Below the pieces are notes generated by a model. It did no database searches. It was given only the letters and a program-made list of their open reading frames with translations, and had not been told where the DNA came from. From Maribellus comscasis (GTDB lineage: Bacteria > Bacteroidota > Bacteroidia > Bacteroidales > Prolixibacteraceae): 64,000 nucleotides of DNA. Below are positions 8,602 through 17,722 of the stretch, piece by piece (position 1 is the first letter of the stretch; each line of letters opens with the position of its first letter). The DNA is taken from NCBI RefSeq assembly GCF_009762775.1, contig NZ_CP046401.1, positions 7,514,001-7,578,000 of the forward strand, written 5' to 3'. Made by a program: the position numbers and the translations under genes.

Positions 8602-8859
8602 TTACAGTTCATTTGAATTAGCCTCATTTAGTTCCATTTGACTTCTCCTTACAACGATGCACGAACGGTGAAAGGAACGGAGTTGCTGAAGGGTAGCTTC
8701 ATCAAGGGTATTCAGTTGCCGGATTTGTTCTTTCATATCATTTAACCGGTGATACAGGATAAAGGGACAATCACTGGTTGCTTCTTCAAAAGGACAACGC
8801 TGGAAAACAGCAATTAAATCTGCATTCTCAATATTCTTGGCAGTCAGGTATTTATTCAT
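8602..8859 (-). CDS. Small conserved-looking protein of the ICE
   Basis: An 85-residue protein, mostly helical and with no signal peptide. Cysteines occur in CPFEEATSDCPF and again near the end (SFHRSC); the two CPF repeats could bind metal, but this is not shown. The middle (YHRLNDMKEQIRQLNTLDEATLQQLRSF) is probably a coiled coil. I do not recognise the family. It stands alone between the excision-type operon and rteC, and its leader contains a strong secondary structure (8892-8989). Confidence 0.55.
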   Translation of the reverse strand: MNKYLTAKNIENADLIAVFQRCPFEEATSDCPFILYHRLNDMKEQIRQLNTLDEATLQQLRSFHRSCIVVRRSQMELNEANSNEL

Positions 8860-8891
8860 CTTTTAAAGATATATCAAATTTACTCAGGAAT

Positions 8892-8989
8892 AAAAAAAGC
8901 GTGGAACTGAAACATACCGTACCGGAGGTATCGTCAAACACCCACACCACAGGTAAGTTCAGCCCACGCCTGATGCGCGGGCGTCCTGT
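8892..8989 (-). promoter_or_regulatory. Terminator/anti-terminator-like leader structure
   Basis: Read on the minus strand, GCGTGG at 8969-8964 and GAACT at 8960-8956 pair with AGTTC and CACGC at 8908-8899. An inner hairpin (ATACC/GGTAT) lies within, and seven U residues (8898-8892) follow: a terminator-like stem 33 nt ahead of the ATG at 8859. The same GGCGT can pair with the upstream ACGCC near 8984 (loop about 9 nt), so the two folds exclude each other. This is the logic of an attenuator. It may instead be the 3' end of a small RNA made between here and rteC. The rest of the 301-base gap up to 9160 shows nothing else. Confidence 0.45.
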
Positions 8990-9160
8990 TTATGTTCCTG
9001 TGATGTTTAAAATTTGACGATTTTCCGGTACAAGAATCAAAAACTAACGCGTCTGTATTTTTACCCCTGTTATCTTCTCATTTTTGTTCTGTTGTGTTAT
9101 TTTTCTAATATTATCCTGTTTTTCTTTCTGAGTTTCTTTTATTCATTGTTTTCAAACAAT

Positions 9161-10015
9161 TCATTTTTGGCTTCGTCTTCTTTGCCTTTTATTTTCATCC
9201 GACTCTTCTTTCAATTTTGTCAGTGTTTCTTTCATTTTGTCTAAGTATTCAAACGGTTGTTGGCGCTGGATGGCTTCGTAAAAAATATGGTAATAACCTG
9301 ATAAATCCACATTGAATAGGGATTCAAAACCTTTGACCAAATCCTTGATAGATGTATTCCCTTTATTTACTGCATCCGTATAATAAATGCCGTAAACAAT
9401 CAACATTAGGTCCCGTTTGGTGAGGTCCCAGGTCATGTCGCTGCGGACAAGACGATATCTGGCCCATCGCTTTAACTTATTAAGTTCCTCATTACAATAT
9501 ATGGCAATTTTCTCATTGGCTTTTATTGCTGCCAGGGTATAATCATGGCTGGTAGAAAAAAACGGGTCATAAATAAACCTGGAACAATTCAGGGTACAAC
9601 TGATTTCTGTGCGCACAAAGTATTTTTCATCCAAATGGGTTGAACCACTCCTGTAATAGAGATAAAACTCGGTATTTTCATTAAAAAATTCCTGAGTTTC
9701 AGTTATCATTTGTCTCAAATACTTTTTTCTCCTTCTTATGGAAGTTACCGGTTGCCGGATTAAAATTTCCCAGAGCTTCGAGTAGTATAAATATTCTCCG
9801 AGCGCATACGGTTTTATCTCTTTGAAAAAACGGACTTCTTCTTCCGTATTTTTAAAGTCTGAGTGGTTCACATAGTCTCGCAATTCCAACAGCGCTGTTG
9901 AGCTAACTCCTACTGCTTTTTCGACCTTTGAAATTTCGTCATGTTCCACACGGCTTATTTCCTGTAAATCGTTTTCTAATTGTTCAACTATTTGTCTCGG
10001 CATGGGGTTTTTCAT
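9161..10015 (-). CDS. rteC: RteC-family regulator of ICE excision
   Basis: This 284-residue protein closely fits the RteC family. The core TEEEVRFFKEIKPYALGEYLYYSKLW is followed by EFFNENTEFYLYYRSGSTHLDEKYF, a stretch characteristic of RteC, and then DPFFSTSHDYTLAAIKANE. In CTnDOT, RteC is the last step of a cascade (RteA/RteB to RteC) and activates the excision operon by binding an inverted repeat upstream. No RteA/RteB two-component genes are visible here; they may lie off the window. A basic tail (KRQRRRSQK) extends the C-terminus. The start ATG at 10015 has a second ATG five codons later. Confidence 0.9.
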   Translation of the reverse strand: MKNPMPRQIVEQLENDLQEISRVEHDEISKVEKAVGVSSTALLELRDYVNHSDFKNTEEEVRFFKEIKPYALGEYLYYSKLWEILIRQPVTSIRRRKKYLRQMITETQEFFNENTEFYLYYRSGSTHLDEKYFVRTEISCTLNCSRFIYDPFFSTSHDYTLAAIKANEKIAIYCNEELNKLKRWARYRLVRSDMTWDLTKRDLMLIVYGIYYTDAVNKGNTSIKDLVKGFESLFNVDLSGYYHIFYEAIQRQQPFEYLDKMKETLTKLKEESDENKRQRRRSQK

Positions 10016-10211
10016 TTCAAATCAAATTAATTATCTCATAACCTATCTTATATATCAAGAAGCAATTATCATTATATTTTCAATTTGGATTTCTTTCAAT
10101 GTTTATAATCTGTAAGATTCTTCCCAACCTATTTGTGGTGGTGGCCCCTGTAGCAATTGATTTGCTTCAGCATTATTTGTTATCTGCTTGATCTTTATAT
10201 CAAAAATAAGC

Positions 10212-10762
10212 TTAGTACTCAGGCGTTGCCAGTTTTCCTAATACAAACACCTGGCTTAAAGAATCTGAAATACCAAACGGTGAGCGTGTTTCTTCATCTC
10301 CTCTACACGCCAATACAAAGTTCTTAAAATGATTCGACGAATTTTCCGGCACCTCCGGCAAATGCTTTATTACCTTTTCGGCATTCTTCGAAGGCAGGAT
10401 TGATAAGGTACTTCCTTAGGAACCGTCTTTAAAAATCAAATCCTTACTATAAATGATCTTGCCGGGATTCAGATTGCGCTTTTCGATCTGACTGGTACTT
10501 GCACTGGAATATCAGAACCCAATTCTGTTTTGCCATAGTTCTTTTCTGTTACGAAAAAAGTGTTTGGAGTAACAGTTTTACTGGTTCCGACAATTTCATC
10601 ATTCTCTACTTTGTATTCGGCTGTTCCATTTAATACTTTCCAACCGTTCAGGCTTTTGCCGTCAAAAAGGGTAGTCCATTTCTCCGACTCGTTATTTACA
10701 TTTAAAGTCAAAAAAACATTTGATATTAAAATCAGCATTGACAAAAACAATATATTATTCAT
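10212..10762 (-). pseudogene. Fused remnants of a DUF1080 protein and a Gfo/Idh/MocA-type protein
   Basis: The first part (10762 to about 10530) encodes a signal peptide and the start of a DUF1080/3-keto-disaccharide hydrolase domain (WTTLFDGKSLNGWKVLNG, VENDEIVGTSKT, FFVTEKNYG). It then departs from the family and stops at about 10469. Downstream on the same strand, in another frame and with an internal stop, is DGS*GSTLSIL..., ending in ACRGDEETRSPFGIS and SQVFVLGKLATPEY. This resembles the C-terminus of Gfo/Idh/MocA oxidoreductases from glycan loci. The simplest reading is a deletion joining two neighbouring genes, followed by decay. The 196 bases between this and rteC show nothing. Confidence 0.65.
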
Positions 10763-10790
10763 TAGTAAATTTGTTTATCATTAAAATAAA

Positions 10791-12677
10791 TTATTGAAAT
10801 TCTAAATATCCTTGAACCTTTTTAATCTGAGTTCGAGTCTTCAGTTCGTTTAATGGTATTGAAATAGTTTTACCAATCTGCTTATTATTCTCATAAGTCG
10901 CAACTATAATAGTTTTTGCATTTTTAGGAATTTCAAGTACTTGTCCGTCCAGATATTTAGCACTATATTTATCAGGGAAGGTATTATCGAATGTATAGTA
11001 AATATCCAATCCTTTCTTTTCCTTTCCTAGTTGTATGTAGAGGATACCATTTCTTCCAATAAATGGTTTGACAACCGCATCTAAATAGCTTAAAGCATAC
11101 TTATAATCTAATTTATCAAACTTTTTCATGTGATGCTCCATACGATAAATAAATCCTTCCCAATTCTTTTTAGAATTAGGCGACCAGTAAACTTCGGCGA
11201 GAGCCATAGATCGAGGCCAATACATATATTGTGCATGCCTAAAATTTGGAATATTCTCAGTCCACAAACATGTTTCTCCTCCTATAATGTGTGAAATAAA
11301 TTTATCATTTGGAGCAGGGTCAAAAGAGTAACATGTTTTTAACCGATTCACTCTCTTTCCAGCCAGAGGTTCAACACTAAAATCTCCTTGGTAGTAGTCC
11401 ATATATGTAGGAAATCTTGGGGTCATGATCACATCGTGCCCCTGTCTTGCTGTATTATTACCTGCCGTCATATCTATCCAACTCATTACTGTTGAATTGG
11501 GAGCTAATCCCCCTTCCAATATTTCGCCCCATCCAACAAGTTTCCTCCCTTTTTCTAAGAGCATTTTCTCTACCTGTTTTACAAAATAACTCTGTAATTC
11601 TTTTTCATTTTCCAAATCATTCTTCTTCATTAAATCCTGACAATCAGGACATTTTTTCCAAAACTCCTTATAACATTCGTCTCCGCCAATATGGACATAT
11701 TTGAATGGAAACATAGCTACTATCTCGTCTAATACTTTGTCCACAAAATCAAAAGTAGAATCATTACCTATACATAAGGTATTGCACTCACTTCCATAAA
11801 AAGAAGAATTCACAGGCACTTGGTACTGCTTTTTAGTACACGACAAGTGTGGATAAGATGTAATTGCAGCCATTGAATGTCCAGGGATATCAATTTCAGG
11901 CATGATCTGAATAAATCTTTCACCAGCATACTGAATTAAATCCATTATTTCTTTCTTGGTATAGTATCCCCCATAGCTCGCTTTTTCTCCAATTTGAGCT
12001 ACCTGAAGTTCATTCCACGAACCAATTCTAGGTACTCTCCATGCACCTACTTCAGTTAGCCTAGGAAAAGCATTAATTTCAATACGCCACCCTTGATCAT
12101 CAGTCAAATGTAAATGAAAAACATTGTATTTGTATAATGCCATTTGGTCTATTAATGTTTTTAACTCTTCTATGGAAAAGAAATGTCTACTTACATCAAG
12201 CATAAAACCTCGCCATTGAAATCTTGGGGCATCTTTGATTGTAACACATGGAATCCGATATTCCCTATTTTCTGGAATAATCTGAAGAAAGCTCTGTAAT
12301 CCATAAAATAGACCTTGCAATGAAGTAGCTTGTAAAGTTATTGAATTTGCATTGATTTGAAGTTCATATCCTTCATAAGGAATACTATCATCTGAAACCA
12401 AGAATAAATTTATTGCTTGATCTTTTTTTTGGCATTCATTTACTTTTCTCGATGAAAAATGTAATCCTGTTAAAGACTCCACTGAGTTCAAAAATCTATT
12501 TACAAGTGAATGCAATTGTTGATCATTGTAATAAATTATTGTTGCATCATTCAAAATAAAATACCCAATTCCATTTTCAATTTGTTTAGGTAACGGTATT
12601 ATATAGATTTCCTGAGCATGGATTTTTGCATTTGATGCGATAAAAATCAGTATTATTAAAAAATATTTATTAATCAT
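10791..12677 (-). CDS. GH20 beta-N-acetylhexosaminidase, exported
   Basis: A 628-residue enzyme that removes terminal GlcNAc or GalNAc from glycans. It has a signal peptide (residues 1-21), an N-terminal GH20b-like domain and a TIM barrel starting near RGFMLDVSRHFF (157). The barrel has HLHLTDDQGWR (188-198) and the catalytic Asp-Glu pair in HIGGDE (D333/E334). The barrel later has GWGEILEGG and WIDMTAG loops. A short C-terminal beta domain (IYYTFDNTFPD) resembles the chitobiase-type tail. Together with GH92 it suggests N-glycan trimming. The stop lies just before the pseudogene, and 274 bases with no visible gene separate it from the next gene upstream. Confidence 0.93.
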   Translation of the reverse strand: MINKYFLIILIFIASNAKIHAQEIYIIPLPKQIENGIGYFILNDATIIYYNDQQLHSLVNRFLNSVESLTGLHFSSRKVNECQKKDQAINLFLVSDDSIPYEGYELQINANSITLQATSLQGLFYGLQSFLQIIPENREYRIPCVTIKDAPRFQWRGFMLDVSRHFFSIEELKTLIDQMALYKYNVFHLHLTDDQGWRIEINAFPRLTEVGAWRVPRIGSWNELQVAQIGEKASYGGYYTKKEIMDLIQYAGERFIQIMPEIDIPGHSMAAITSYPHLSCTKKQYQVPVNSSFYGSECNTLCIGNDSTFDFVDKVLDEIVAMFPFKYVHIGGDECYKEFWKKCPDCQDLMKKNDLENEKELQSYFVKQVEKMLLEKGRKLVGWGEILEGGLAPNSTVMSWIDMTAGNNTARQGHDVIMTPRFPTYMDYYQGDFSVEPLAGKRVNRLKTCYSFDPAPNDKFISHIIGGETCLWTENIPNFRHAQYMYWPRSMALAEVYWSPNSKKNWEGFIYRMEHHMKKFDKLDYKYALSYLDAVVKPFIGRNGILYIQLGKEKKGLDIYYTFDNTFPDKYSAKYLDGQVLEIPKNAKTIIVATYENNKQIGKTISIPLNELKTRTQIKKVQGYLEFQ

Positions 12678-12951
12678 CAGTATTTATATAATATAATAAC
12701 ATCTTAAGTTGGTATAATTACAGTTCCCATTGATAAAAAATCAAAACTCTCATTCTAGTATCTTATCAACTCTCTTTGGGCACCACACTACGTTGAATTT
12801 GTTTTAGCATCTTTTATTTGACCAGACTACGAAACAATTTAGGATAGTGAATAGATAATTTAGTTTTTGATTGACATAAAACTTCTAATTGTTATGTATT
12901 TATTCCTTATTTACGAATTTCTTTATCCGTCCTATTTTAATCACGTTTTAG

Positions 12952-14034
12952 TTAATTATTGCTCACTGTCAAACTTCTAATCAGCTCAATTTCTTCTTTA
13001 TCATAGGGAGTACCATCGGATCTAAATATATCATGAAACCAAAGTTCTGGTTCCGAGCCGCCTGGAATTGCTTTTTCCCACGCATAAATTGTATTTGTTT
13101 TACCTGAGACAAGTCCCCAATTAATGGCACCAATATTTTCTTTCTTCAACATAGGCATAATATTACTAAATAGACTGTTTTTCTCTCGTGCCATGTATTC
13201 AGTACAAATCATTGGACGTCCATATAATTTTAAAGTATCAATCGTCACCTTATGTTCCACAGGATCTTTATAGGTGTGATATGTAATCACATCTGAGCTT
13301 TCTATTTGAAATTTGTTCAAGGTTGGAAGGGTATTATTCCATACCCCCGCAGTTAATGGTTGTGATGGGCGAACCTCCCAAGCCCACTTGAATACATTTT
13401 GTAATAGCTGGTAAGATTTGTTGCCACACCCTGACATGCCAGGTTCATTATATAGATCCCACATTAAAATACGCTTGTCATCCTTAAAAGAAGTTAAAAT
13501 GTCCTTAACGTATATCTCTAATATTTTTGTCAAAGTTGAGTCTTGAAATAATAAATCCCCGGGATCACGTATCCAGCCAGAGTTATGTATGCCTGGTTTA
13601 GGATCAGGTTGTTTCCCTGCTTTGTAGGTAGGGTTCCAACAATCATCAAAAAAAACAAACACTGTCTTGATATTATACCTATTAGCAATTTCTAAATAAC
13701 GACTTATTCTATTCTTAAACCCATACTGATCAATTTCCCATGCGACATGATGTAAATAAACCCGCATACAATTCATCCCAATGTCTTTGGCCCAACTTAA
13801 TTCTCGATTGATAGTTACTGTATCAAAAGTCTCTACCTGCCACATTTCAAGCTGATTAATCGCAGTACTCGGGATAAAATTGCACCCCCTTAACCAACCG
13901 TTTTTTTCCTGCCAAATTCTGGACTGCTCTTTAGTCCAAATATTCGATTTTAATCCATTACTGTTTTCTGAATATCTGCATCTAGGAAAAGCAAAAAGGC
14001 TAACTATTAATAAAAAATAAATTTTGTTTTTCAT
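12952..14034 (-). CDS. GH5-like (clan A) glycoside hydrolase, exported
   Basis: A 360-residue TIM-barrel enzyme with a signal peptide and a possible lipobox cysteine (FAFPRC, C19). Clan GH-A features are visible: GMNCMRVYLHHVAWE on strand 2-3, the acid/base glutamate in WDLYNEPG (E197) and a candidate nucleophile in ICTEYMA (E279). Late-barrel INWGLVSGKT is also typical of these enzymes. Substrate cannot be read from sequence; in this locus a mannose- or HexNAc-containing glycan is plausible. It sits between GH20 and the LutC gene on the same strand, with 84 nt to LutC. Confidence 0.75.
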   Translation of the reverse strand: MKNKIYFLLIVSLFAFPRCRYSENSNGLKSNIWTKEQSRIWQEKNGWLRGCNFIPSTAINQLEMWQVETFDTVTINRELSWAKDIGMNCMRVYLHHVAWEIDQYGFKNRISRYLEIANRYNIKTVFVFFDDCWNPTYKAGKQPDPKPGIHNSGWIRDPGDLLFQDSTLTKILEIYVKDILTSFKDDKRILMWDLYNEPGMSGCGNKSYQLLQNVFKWAWEVRPSQPLTAGVWNNTLPTLNKFQIESSDVITYHTYKDPVEHKVTIDTLKLYGRPMICTEYMAREKNSLFSNIMPMLKKENIGAINWGLVSGKTNTIYAWEKAIPGGSEPELWFHDIFRSDGTPYDKEEIELIRSLTVSNN

Positions 14035-14118
14035 GTTGTTATATTTTCTAATTATTAGATAAAAAATTGTTGCGCACCATAGCCATTAATTAATATGTCT
14101 AAACCTGAAATCATTATT

Positions 14119-14685
14119 TTAATATAAAATCATGTGTAAATGAATAGCTCCATGAGCCCCATAAACCAAACTTTGTTCAATATCTGCCGTCTTTGAAGGA
14201 CCAGATACAAATACTCCAAATCCACAATCTTTTTGTTTTATTTTTTTATAAGCTAAATACATATTAGATATTATATCATTTTTGTTCAATTTGATAATTA
14301 GTCTTTCTGAAATAAATGGAATTAAACGATTGGGGATACATGAATCATCAATCCAAATCGCTCCATTTTCGGATACACCAAATAGGCCGTTTATTAAAAC
14401 ATTTTCAATCCTTTCCAATTCTGTTTTGGAGCAATTCTCATCAAATTTCTTCCAACCTTCCATTTTTGTAAAATCTATCGTTTGTCTGTAACTCTTTGTT
14501 ATAAATTCTGTCACTTCATTTTCTTCCAACTCTTTCACAAAAACTCCTTCTCTTTTCAGGCTTTCTTTTAATTCTTCCAATAAATCCTGTTTTATTGATG
14601 TCGAATATTCTTTGAATTCCTCCGGTGGCGATTTAAAAGCTGGTTTGTTATGCCATATTGTTTGTAAAATCTCATGCTTACCCAT
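14119..14685 (-). CDS. lutC: LutC, LUD-domain protein of lactate oxidation
   Basis: This 188-residue LUD-domain protein has the family signature at its end (VSGPSKTADIEQSLVYGAHG) and ESG/SENGAIWIDDS in the middle. In Bacillus, LutABC oxidises L-lactate to pyruvate in the cytoplasm with iron-sulfur clusters. It is the last gene of a block in which lutA, lutB and lutC overlap or nearly touch (7 nt to lutB). Confidence 0.85.
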   Translation of the reverse strand: MGKHEILQTIWHNKPAFKSPPEEFKEYSTSIKQDLLEELKESLKREGVFVKELEENEVTEFITKSYRQTIDFTKMEGWKKFDENCSKTELERIENVLINGLFGVSENGAIWIDDSCIPNRLIPFISERLIIKLNKNDIISNMYLAYKKIKQKDCGFGVFVSGPSKTADIEQSLVYGAHGAIHLHMILY

Positions 14686-14692
14686 ACTTTAC

Positions 14693-16057
14693 TCACTTTT
14701 TGTTTTTATTCCACCATTCTTTAAAAGATTCTTCGGGAGGTTCTGGTAGTTCACGGCCTTTCCCCCAAACATTCAGGTTATTATAAATTACTTTTCGCGG
14801 CATATGTCGTAATGCCCAGCGAGCTGTCTTCCCGGAAAAATTATACAACCTGTTACTCGATAATAATTTCCCTGCAATTCTCAATGAAACTACTTTTGTC
14901 GTGGAAAGAAGCTTTTTTTCATTTAATTCCTGCCTCCAGTTATATAATTGTTCGTGTATGTCAATTTTTACTGGACAAACATTGGAACATGAACCACACA
15001 ATGAGGAGGCAAAAGGCAAATCTTTCTTTTCCTTCGTCCGGTGTACCGGGGCCAGTATAGAACCAATGGGGCCGGGGATGACACTTCCGTAGCTGTGTCC
15101 ACCGCTTCTCCTGAATACCGGGCAGGTGTTCATACATGCCCCGCAACGGATACATTTTAATGAATTTCTATGTGCAGTGATACCCAAATGACTGGAACGT
15201 CCGTTATCAACAATTATAACATGCATTTCTCCCCTGGGTTTTGGTTTCCGGTAATGCGAGGTATAAGTTGTAATTGATTGTCCGGTTGCGCTGCGTGCCA
15301 ATAAGCGTATAAATACGCTCAAATCTTCTGTTTTGGGGATTATTTTCTCAATACCCATACAGTGAACTTGGACTTTTGCTGCTTGAACTCCCATATCTGC
15401 GTTCCCCTCGTTGGTGCACACCACCACAGTGCCACTCTCTGCTACTGCAAAATTTACCCCGGTAATAGCAACATCTGCCTCCAGAAATTTTTTTCTCAGA
15501 TGCTTTCGTGCTGCCCCGGTAAGGTATGTTGGGTCTGAGTTGCCTTTCTCCGTATGCAATTTTTCATGGAACAATTCCCCAACCTCTTCTTTTTTCAGAT
15601 GGATGGCAGGCAATACAATATGGCTTGGCGGCTCTTTCCTGAACTGGATAATTCGCTCACCAAGGTCGGTATCCGTGATTTCGATTCCCTGTTTTTCAAG
15701 AAAAGGATTAAGGCCACATTCTTCAGTCAGCATTGACTTGCTTTTGACAACCTTTTTTGCATTTTTAGCCCGGATAATTTGTAACACTGTTTTGTTAAAT
15801 TCTTCTGCATCAGTGGCCCAGTGTACCTTAACCCCATTTTGTAAGGCTATTTCCTCAAAATCTAACAGGTATCCATCCAGGTTGGATAATGTGTGCTCTT
15901 TAATTTGTGATGCCTGTTCTCTGAGCTTTTCCCATTCCTTCACCTGCCCGGCAGCTATATCTCTTTTCTGACGTACAGCCCATAATGCTTTATCTTGCCA
16001 GTCTGATCGCCGGTCATCCTGTAAAAACTTTCCTGCGTTTTTTGCATGTGCCATCAT
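14693..16057 (-). CDS. lutB: LutB, iron-sulfur subunit of L-lactate oxidation
   Basis: This 454-residue protein has an N-terminal LUD domain (VLPAIHLKKEEVGELFHEKL, AVAESGTVVVCTNEGN) followed by two 4Fe-4S sites. The first is CIRCGACMNTCP (C302, C305, C308, C312) and the second CGSCSNVCP (C354, C357, C361). A conserved PGPIGSILAP segment lies between them. This is the full LutB layout and length. Its start overlaps the lutA stop by 4 nt, as in coupled operons. Confidence 0.92.
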   Translation of the reverse strand: MMAHAKNAGKFLQDDRRSDWQDKALWAVRQKRDIAAGQVKEWEKLREQASQIKEHTLSNLDGYLLDFEEIALQNGVKVHWATDAEEFNKTVLQIIRAKNAKKVVKSKSMLTEECGLNPFLEKQGIEITDTDLGERIIQFRKEPPSHIVLPAIHLKKEEVGELFHEKLHTEKGNSDPTYLTGAARKHLRKKFLEADVAITGVNFAVAESGTVVVCTNEGNADMGVQAAKVQVHCMGIEKIIPKTEDLSVFIRLLARSATGQSITTYTSHYRKPKPRGEMHVIIVDNGRSSHLGITAHRNSLKCIRCGACMNTCPVFRRSGGHSYGSVIPGPIGSILAPVHRTKEKKDLPFASSLCGSCSNVCPVKIDIHEQLYNWRQELNEKKLLSTTKVVSLRIAGKLLSSNRLYNFSGKTARWALRHMPRKVIYNNLNVWGKGRELPEPPEESFKEWWNKNKK

Positions 16058-16815
16058 AAGTTACTACTGTTTAGGATTTCGGCAATGTGCATCACTTTAA
16101 CCTTTTTCTTTTCTCTCCTGATTATTCCTTCCAAGTGCATTAAACACGACATATCTGTGGCTGTTATAATCTCTGCGCCGTTGGTCTCATGGTCATGTAT
16201 CCTTGACTTTCCCATTTTTACCGACACATCCGGCTCAAAAATTGAAAATGTCCCTCCAAAGCCACAGCACTCATCTTCCCTGTCAAGATTAATAAGTTCA
16301 ATGCCTTTTACTTTATTTAGCAACTGGTGAACTTTGGAGTTTCGTTCGGTAATAAGCTCAGAGGGGGTTCCCAGTTTTAATCCCCGGAGTCCGTGGCAAC
16401 TTTGATGAAGGCCTACTTTATGGGGGAAACTGGCACCAAAGTCATCAACTTTCAGAATATCAACCAAAAACTCACAGAGTTCATAGGTGTTTTTTCTAAC
16501 CTTTCTTACTTCATCGGTTTGTTCCAAAATATTATAATGCTCACTAACATGGTAAACACAACTTCCCGAAGGAGATACCACGTAATCATATTTGCTGAAG
16601 TTACGGACAAAGTTTTTATACACAGGAATAGCTTCTTTTTCAGCACCACTATTGGCTAACGGCTGGCCACAACATGTCTGTTCCACCGGATAATCTACTT
16701 CAAGCCCCAATTTTTGCAGTAATCCTAATGTAGCTATTCCTACACGCGGGTAAAACTGGTCGATGTAGCAGGGAATGAAAAGACCTATTCTATTTTTTGT
16801 AACTTGATCATTCAT
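16054..16815 (-). CDS. lutA: LutA, cysteine-rich subunit of L-lactate oxidation
   Basis: This 253-residue protein carries two CCG domains, which coordinate a heterodisulfide-reductase-like cluster. The first has GLFIPCYIDQFYPRVGIATL and TCCGQPLANSG; the second has HQSCHGLRGL and EDECCGFGGTFS. These match LutA (YvfV). It overlaps the kinase gene upstream by 8 nt and lutB downstream by 4 nt, so lactate oxidation is physically tied to the sugar-kinase genes. Confidence 0.92.
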   Translation of the reverse strand: MNDQVTKNRIGLFIPCYIDQFYPRVGIATLGLLQKLGLEVDYPVEQTCCGQPLANSGAEKEAIPVYKNFVRNFSKYDYVVSPSGSCVYHVSEHYNILEQTDEVRKVRKNTYELCEFLVDILKVDDFGASFPHKVGLHQSCHGLRGLKLGTPSELITERNSKVHQLLNKVKGIELINLDREDECCGFGGTFSIFEPDVSVKMGKSRIHDHETNGAEIITATDMSCLMHLEGIIRREKKKVKVMHIAEILNSSNL

Positions 16816-17722
16816 TGTACAAAACAGTATTTAGCGCTCCCCATAAAGCTGCATAATCGATACTTTTTACAACATTAATTTTTTTTAGTGAGCTTACATT
16901 TTTCAGCACCTTCTGTAATGGCTCTTTCATGTAGGAAAATGATCGGGATATCTGCCCGCCAAAAAGCAAACATTCGATTTTTTGCTCCACAAGGATATCT
17001 TTAAGTGATTCCCCTAAAATTTCCCCTGCTTTTTGAAAGGTCCAGATACTATTTTCATCACCATTATTGGCCAATTTTCCAATATCAGAGACTTCCAATC
17101 CATTACAATTTATCTTACTGTTTAACTCCTGATAAATTTTTATAAATCCCCTCTTCGAGACATAATCTTCCAAAATCCCTTCTTTATAAGGAAGTTGAAA
17201 AATGGACATAAACGGACCACCAACAGAATTACAAAGTAATTTTCCTTCTTCGGCAAGAGCAAAGCCCAAACCAGTTCCCAGCGTAACAACAGCTGCATTA
17301 CTAAACTCTTTGGCATTTCCTTTCCATAATTCACCTGCCAAAACAGCATTGGCATCATGAATAAATTTTATTGGAATATTTTCCGGTAATCCTGACATTT
17401 TATAGAAAACATCACGCAAATTGATGCCATAGATACTCTGAAATTTATGTTGCATTAACGGTATTGCCTTTTCAATATCGAACGGGCCAGGGAATGCAAC
17501 ACCAACTCCCCTCAACTCCATTCCTTTATCATCTGCAAAGTCCAGGCCTTTCAAAATAATTTTTGTGAAGGCCCCAAATATTTTTTCTTTAGTACCTCCT
17601 GAAAATGATTCCACAGAGAAGACTGACTCCCGGAATATTTCTCCTTCGGAAGATAGAACAGCAGATTTCAGAAATGTGCCTCCGGCGTCAATGGATAAAT
17701 AACTCTTCATTTGTAAAGCCAT
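16808..17722 (-). CDS. ROK-family sugar kinase
   Basis: A 304-residue protein of the ROK/hexokinase fold. It has the phosphate-1 motif (LSIDAGGTFLKSAV), a second phosphate region (VTLGTGLGFALAEEG), the catalytic-type HDANAVLAGEL loop, and an adenosine segment near the end (CLLFGGQISRSF). The zinc-binding CxCGxxGCxE motif of many ROK proteins is absent. The substrate is not shown; next to phosphomannose isomerase it probably phosphorylates mannose or a related hexose. The ATG at 17722 starts inside the isomerase gene; an ATG at 17710 (MKSYLS) matches the family start better. Confidence 0.8.
   Translation of the reverse strand: MALQMKSYLSIDAGGTFLKSAVLSSEGEIFRESVFSVESFSGGTKEKIFGAFTKIILKGLDFADDKGMELRGVGVAFPGPFDIEKAIPLMQHKFQSIYGINLRDVFYKMSGLPENIPIKFIHDANAVLAGELWKGNAKEFSNAAVVTLGTGLGFALAEEGKLLCNSVGGPFMSIFQLPYKEGILEDYVSKRGFIKIYQELNSKINCNGLEVSDIGKLANNGDENSIWTFQKAGEILGESLKDILVEQKIECLLFGGQISRSFSYMKEPLQKVLKNVSSLKKINVVKSIDYAALWGALNTVLYNE

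Noticed and set aside
10469..10762. DUF1080 protein as an intact gene
   Set aside because: The product stops after about a third of the domain and continues into unrelated sequence; it is part of a pseudogene.
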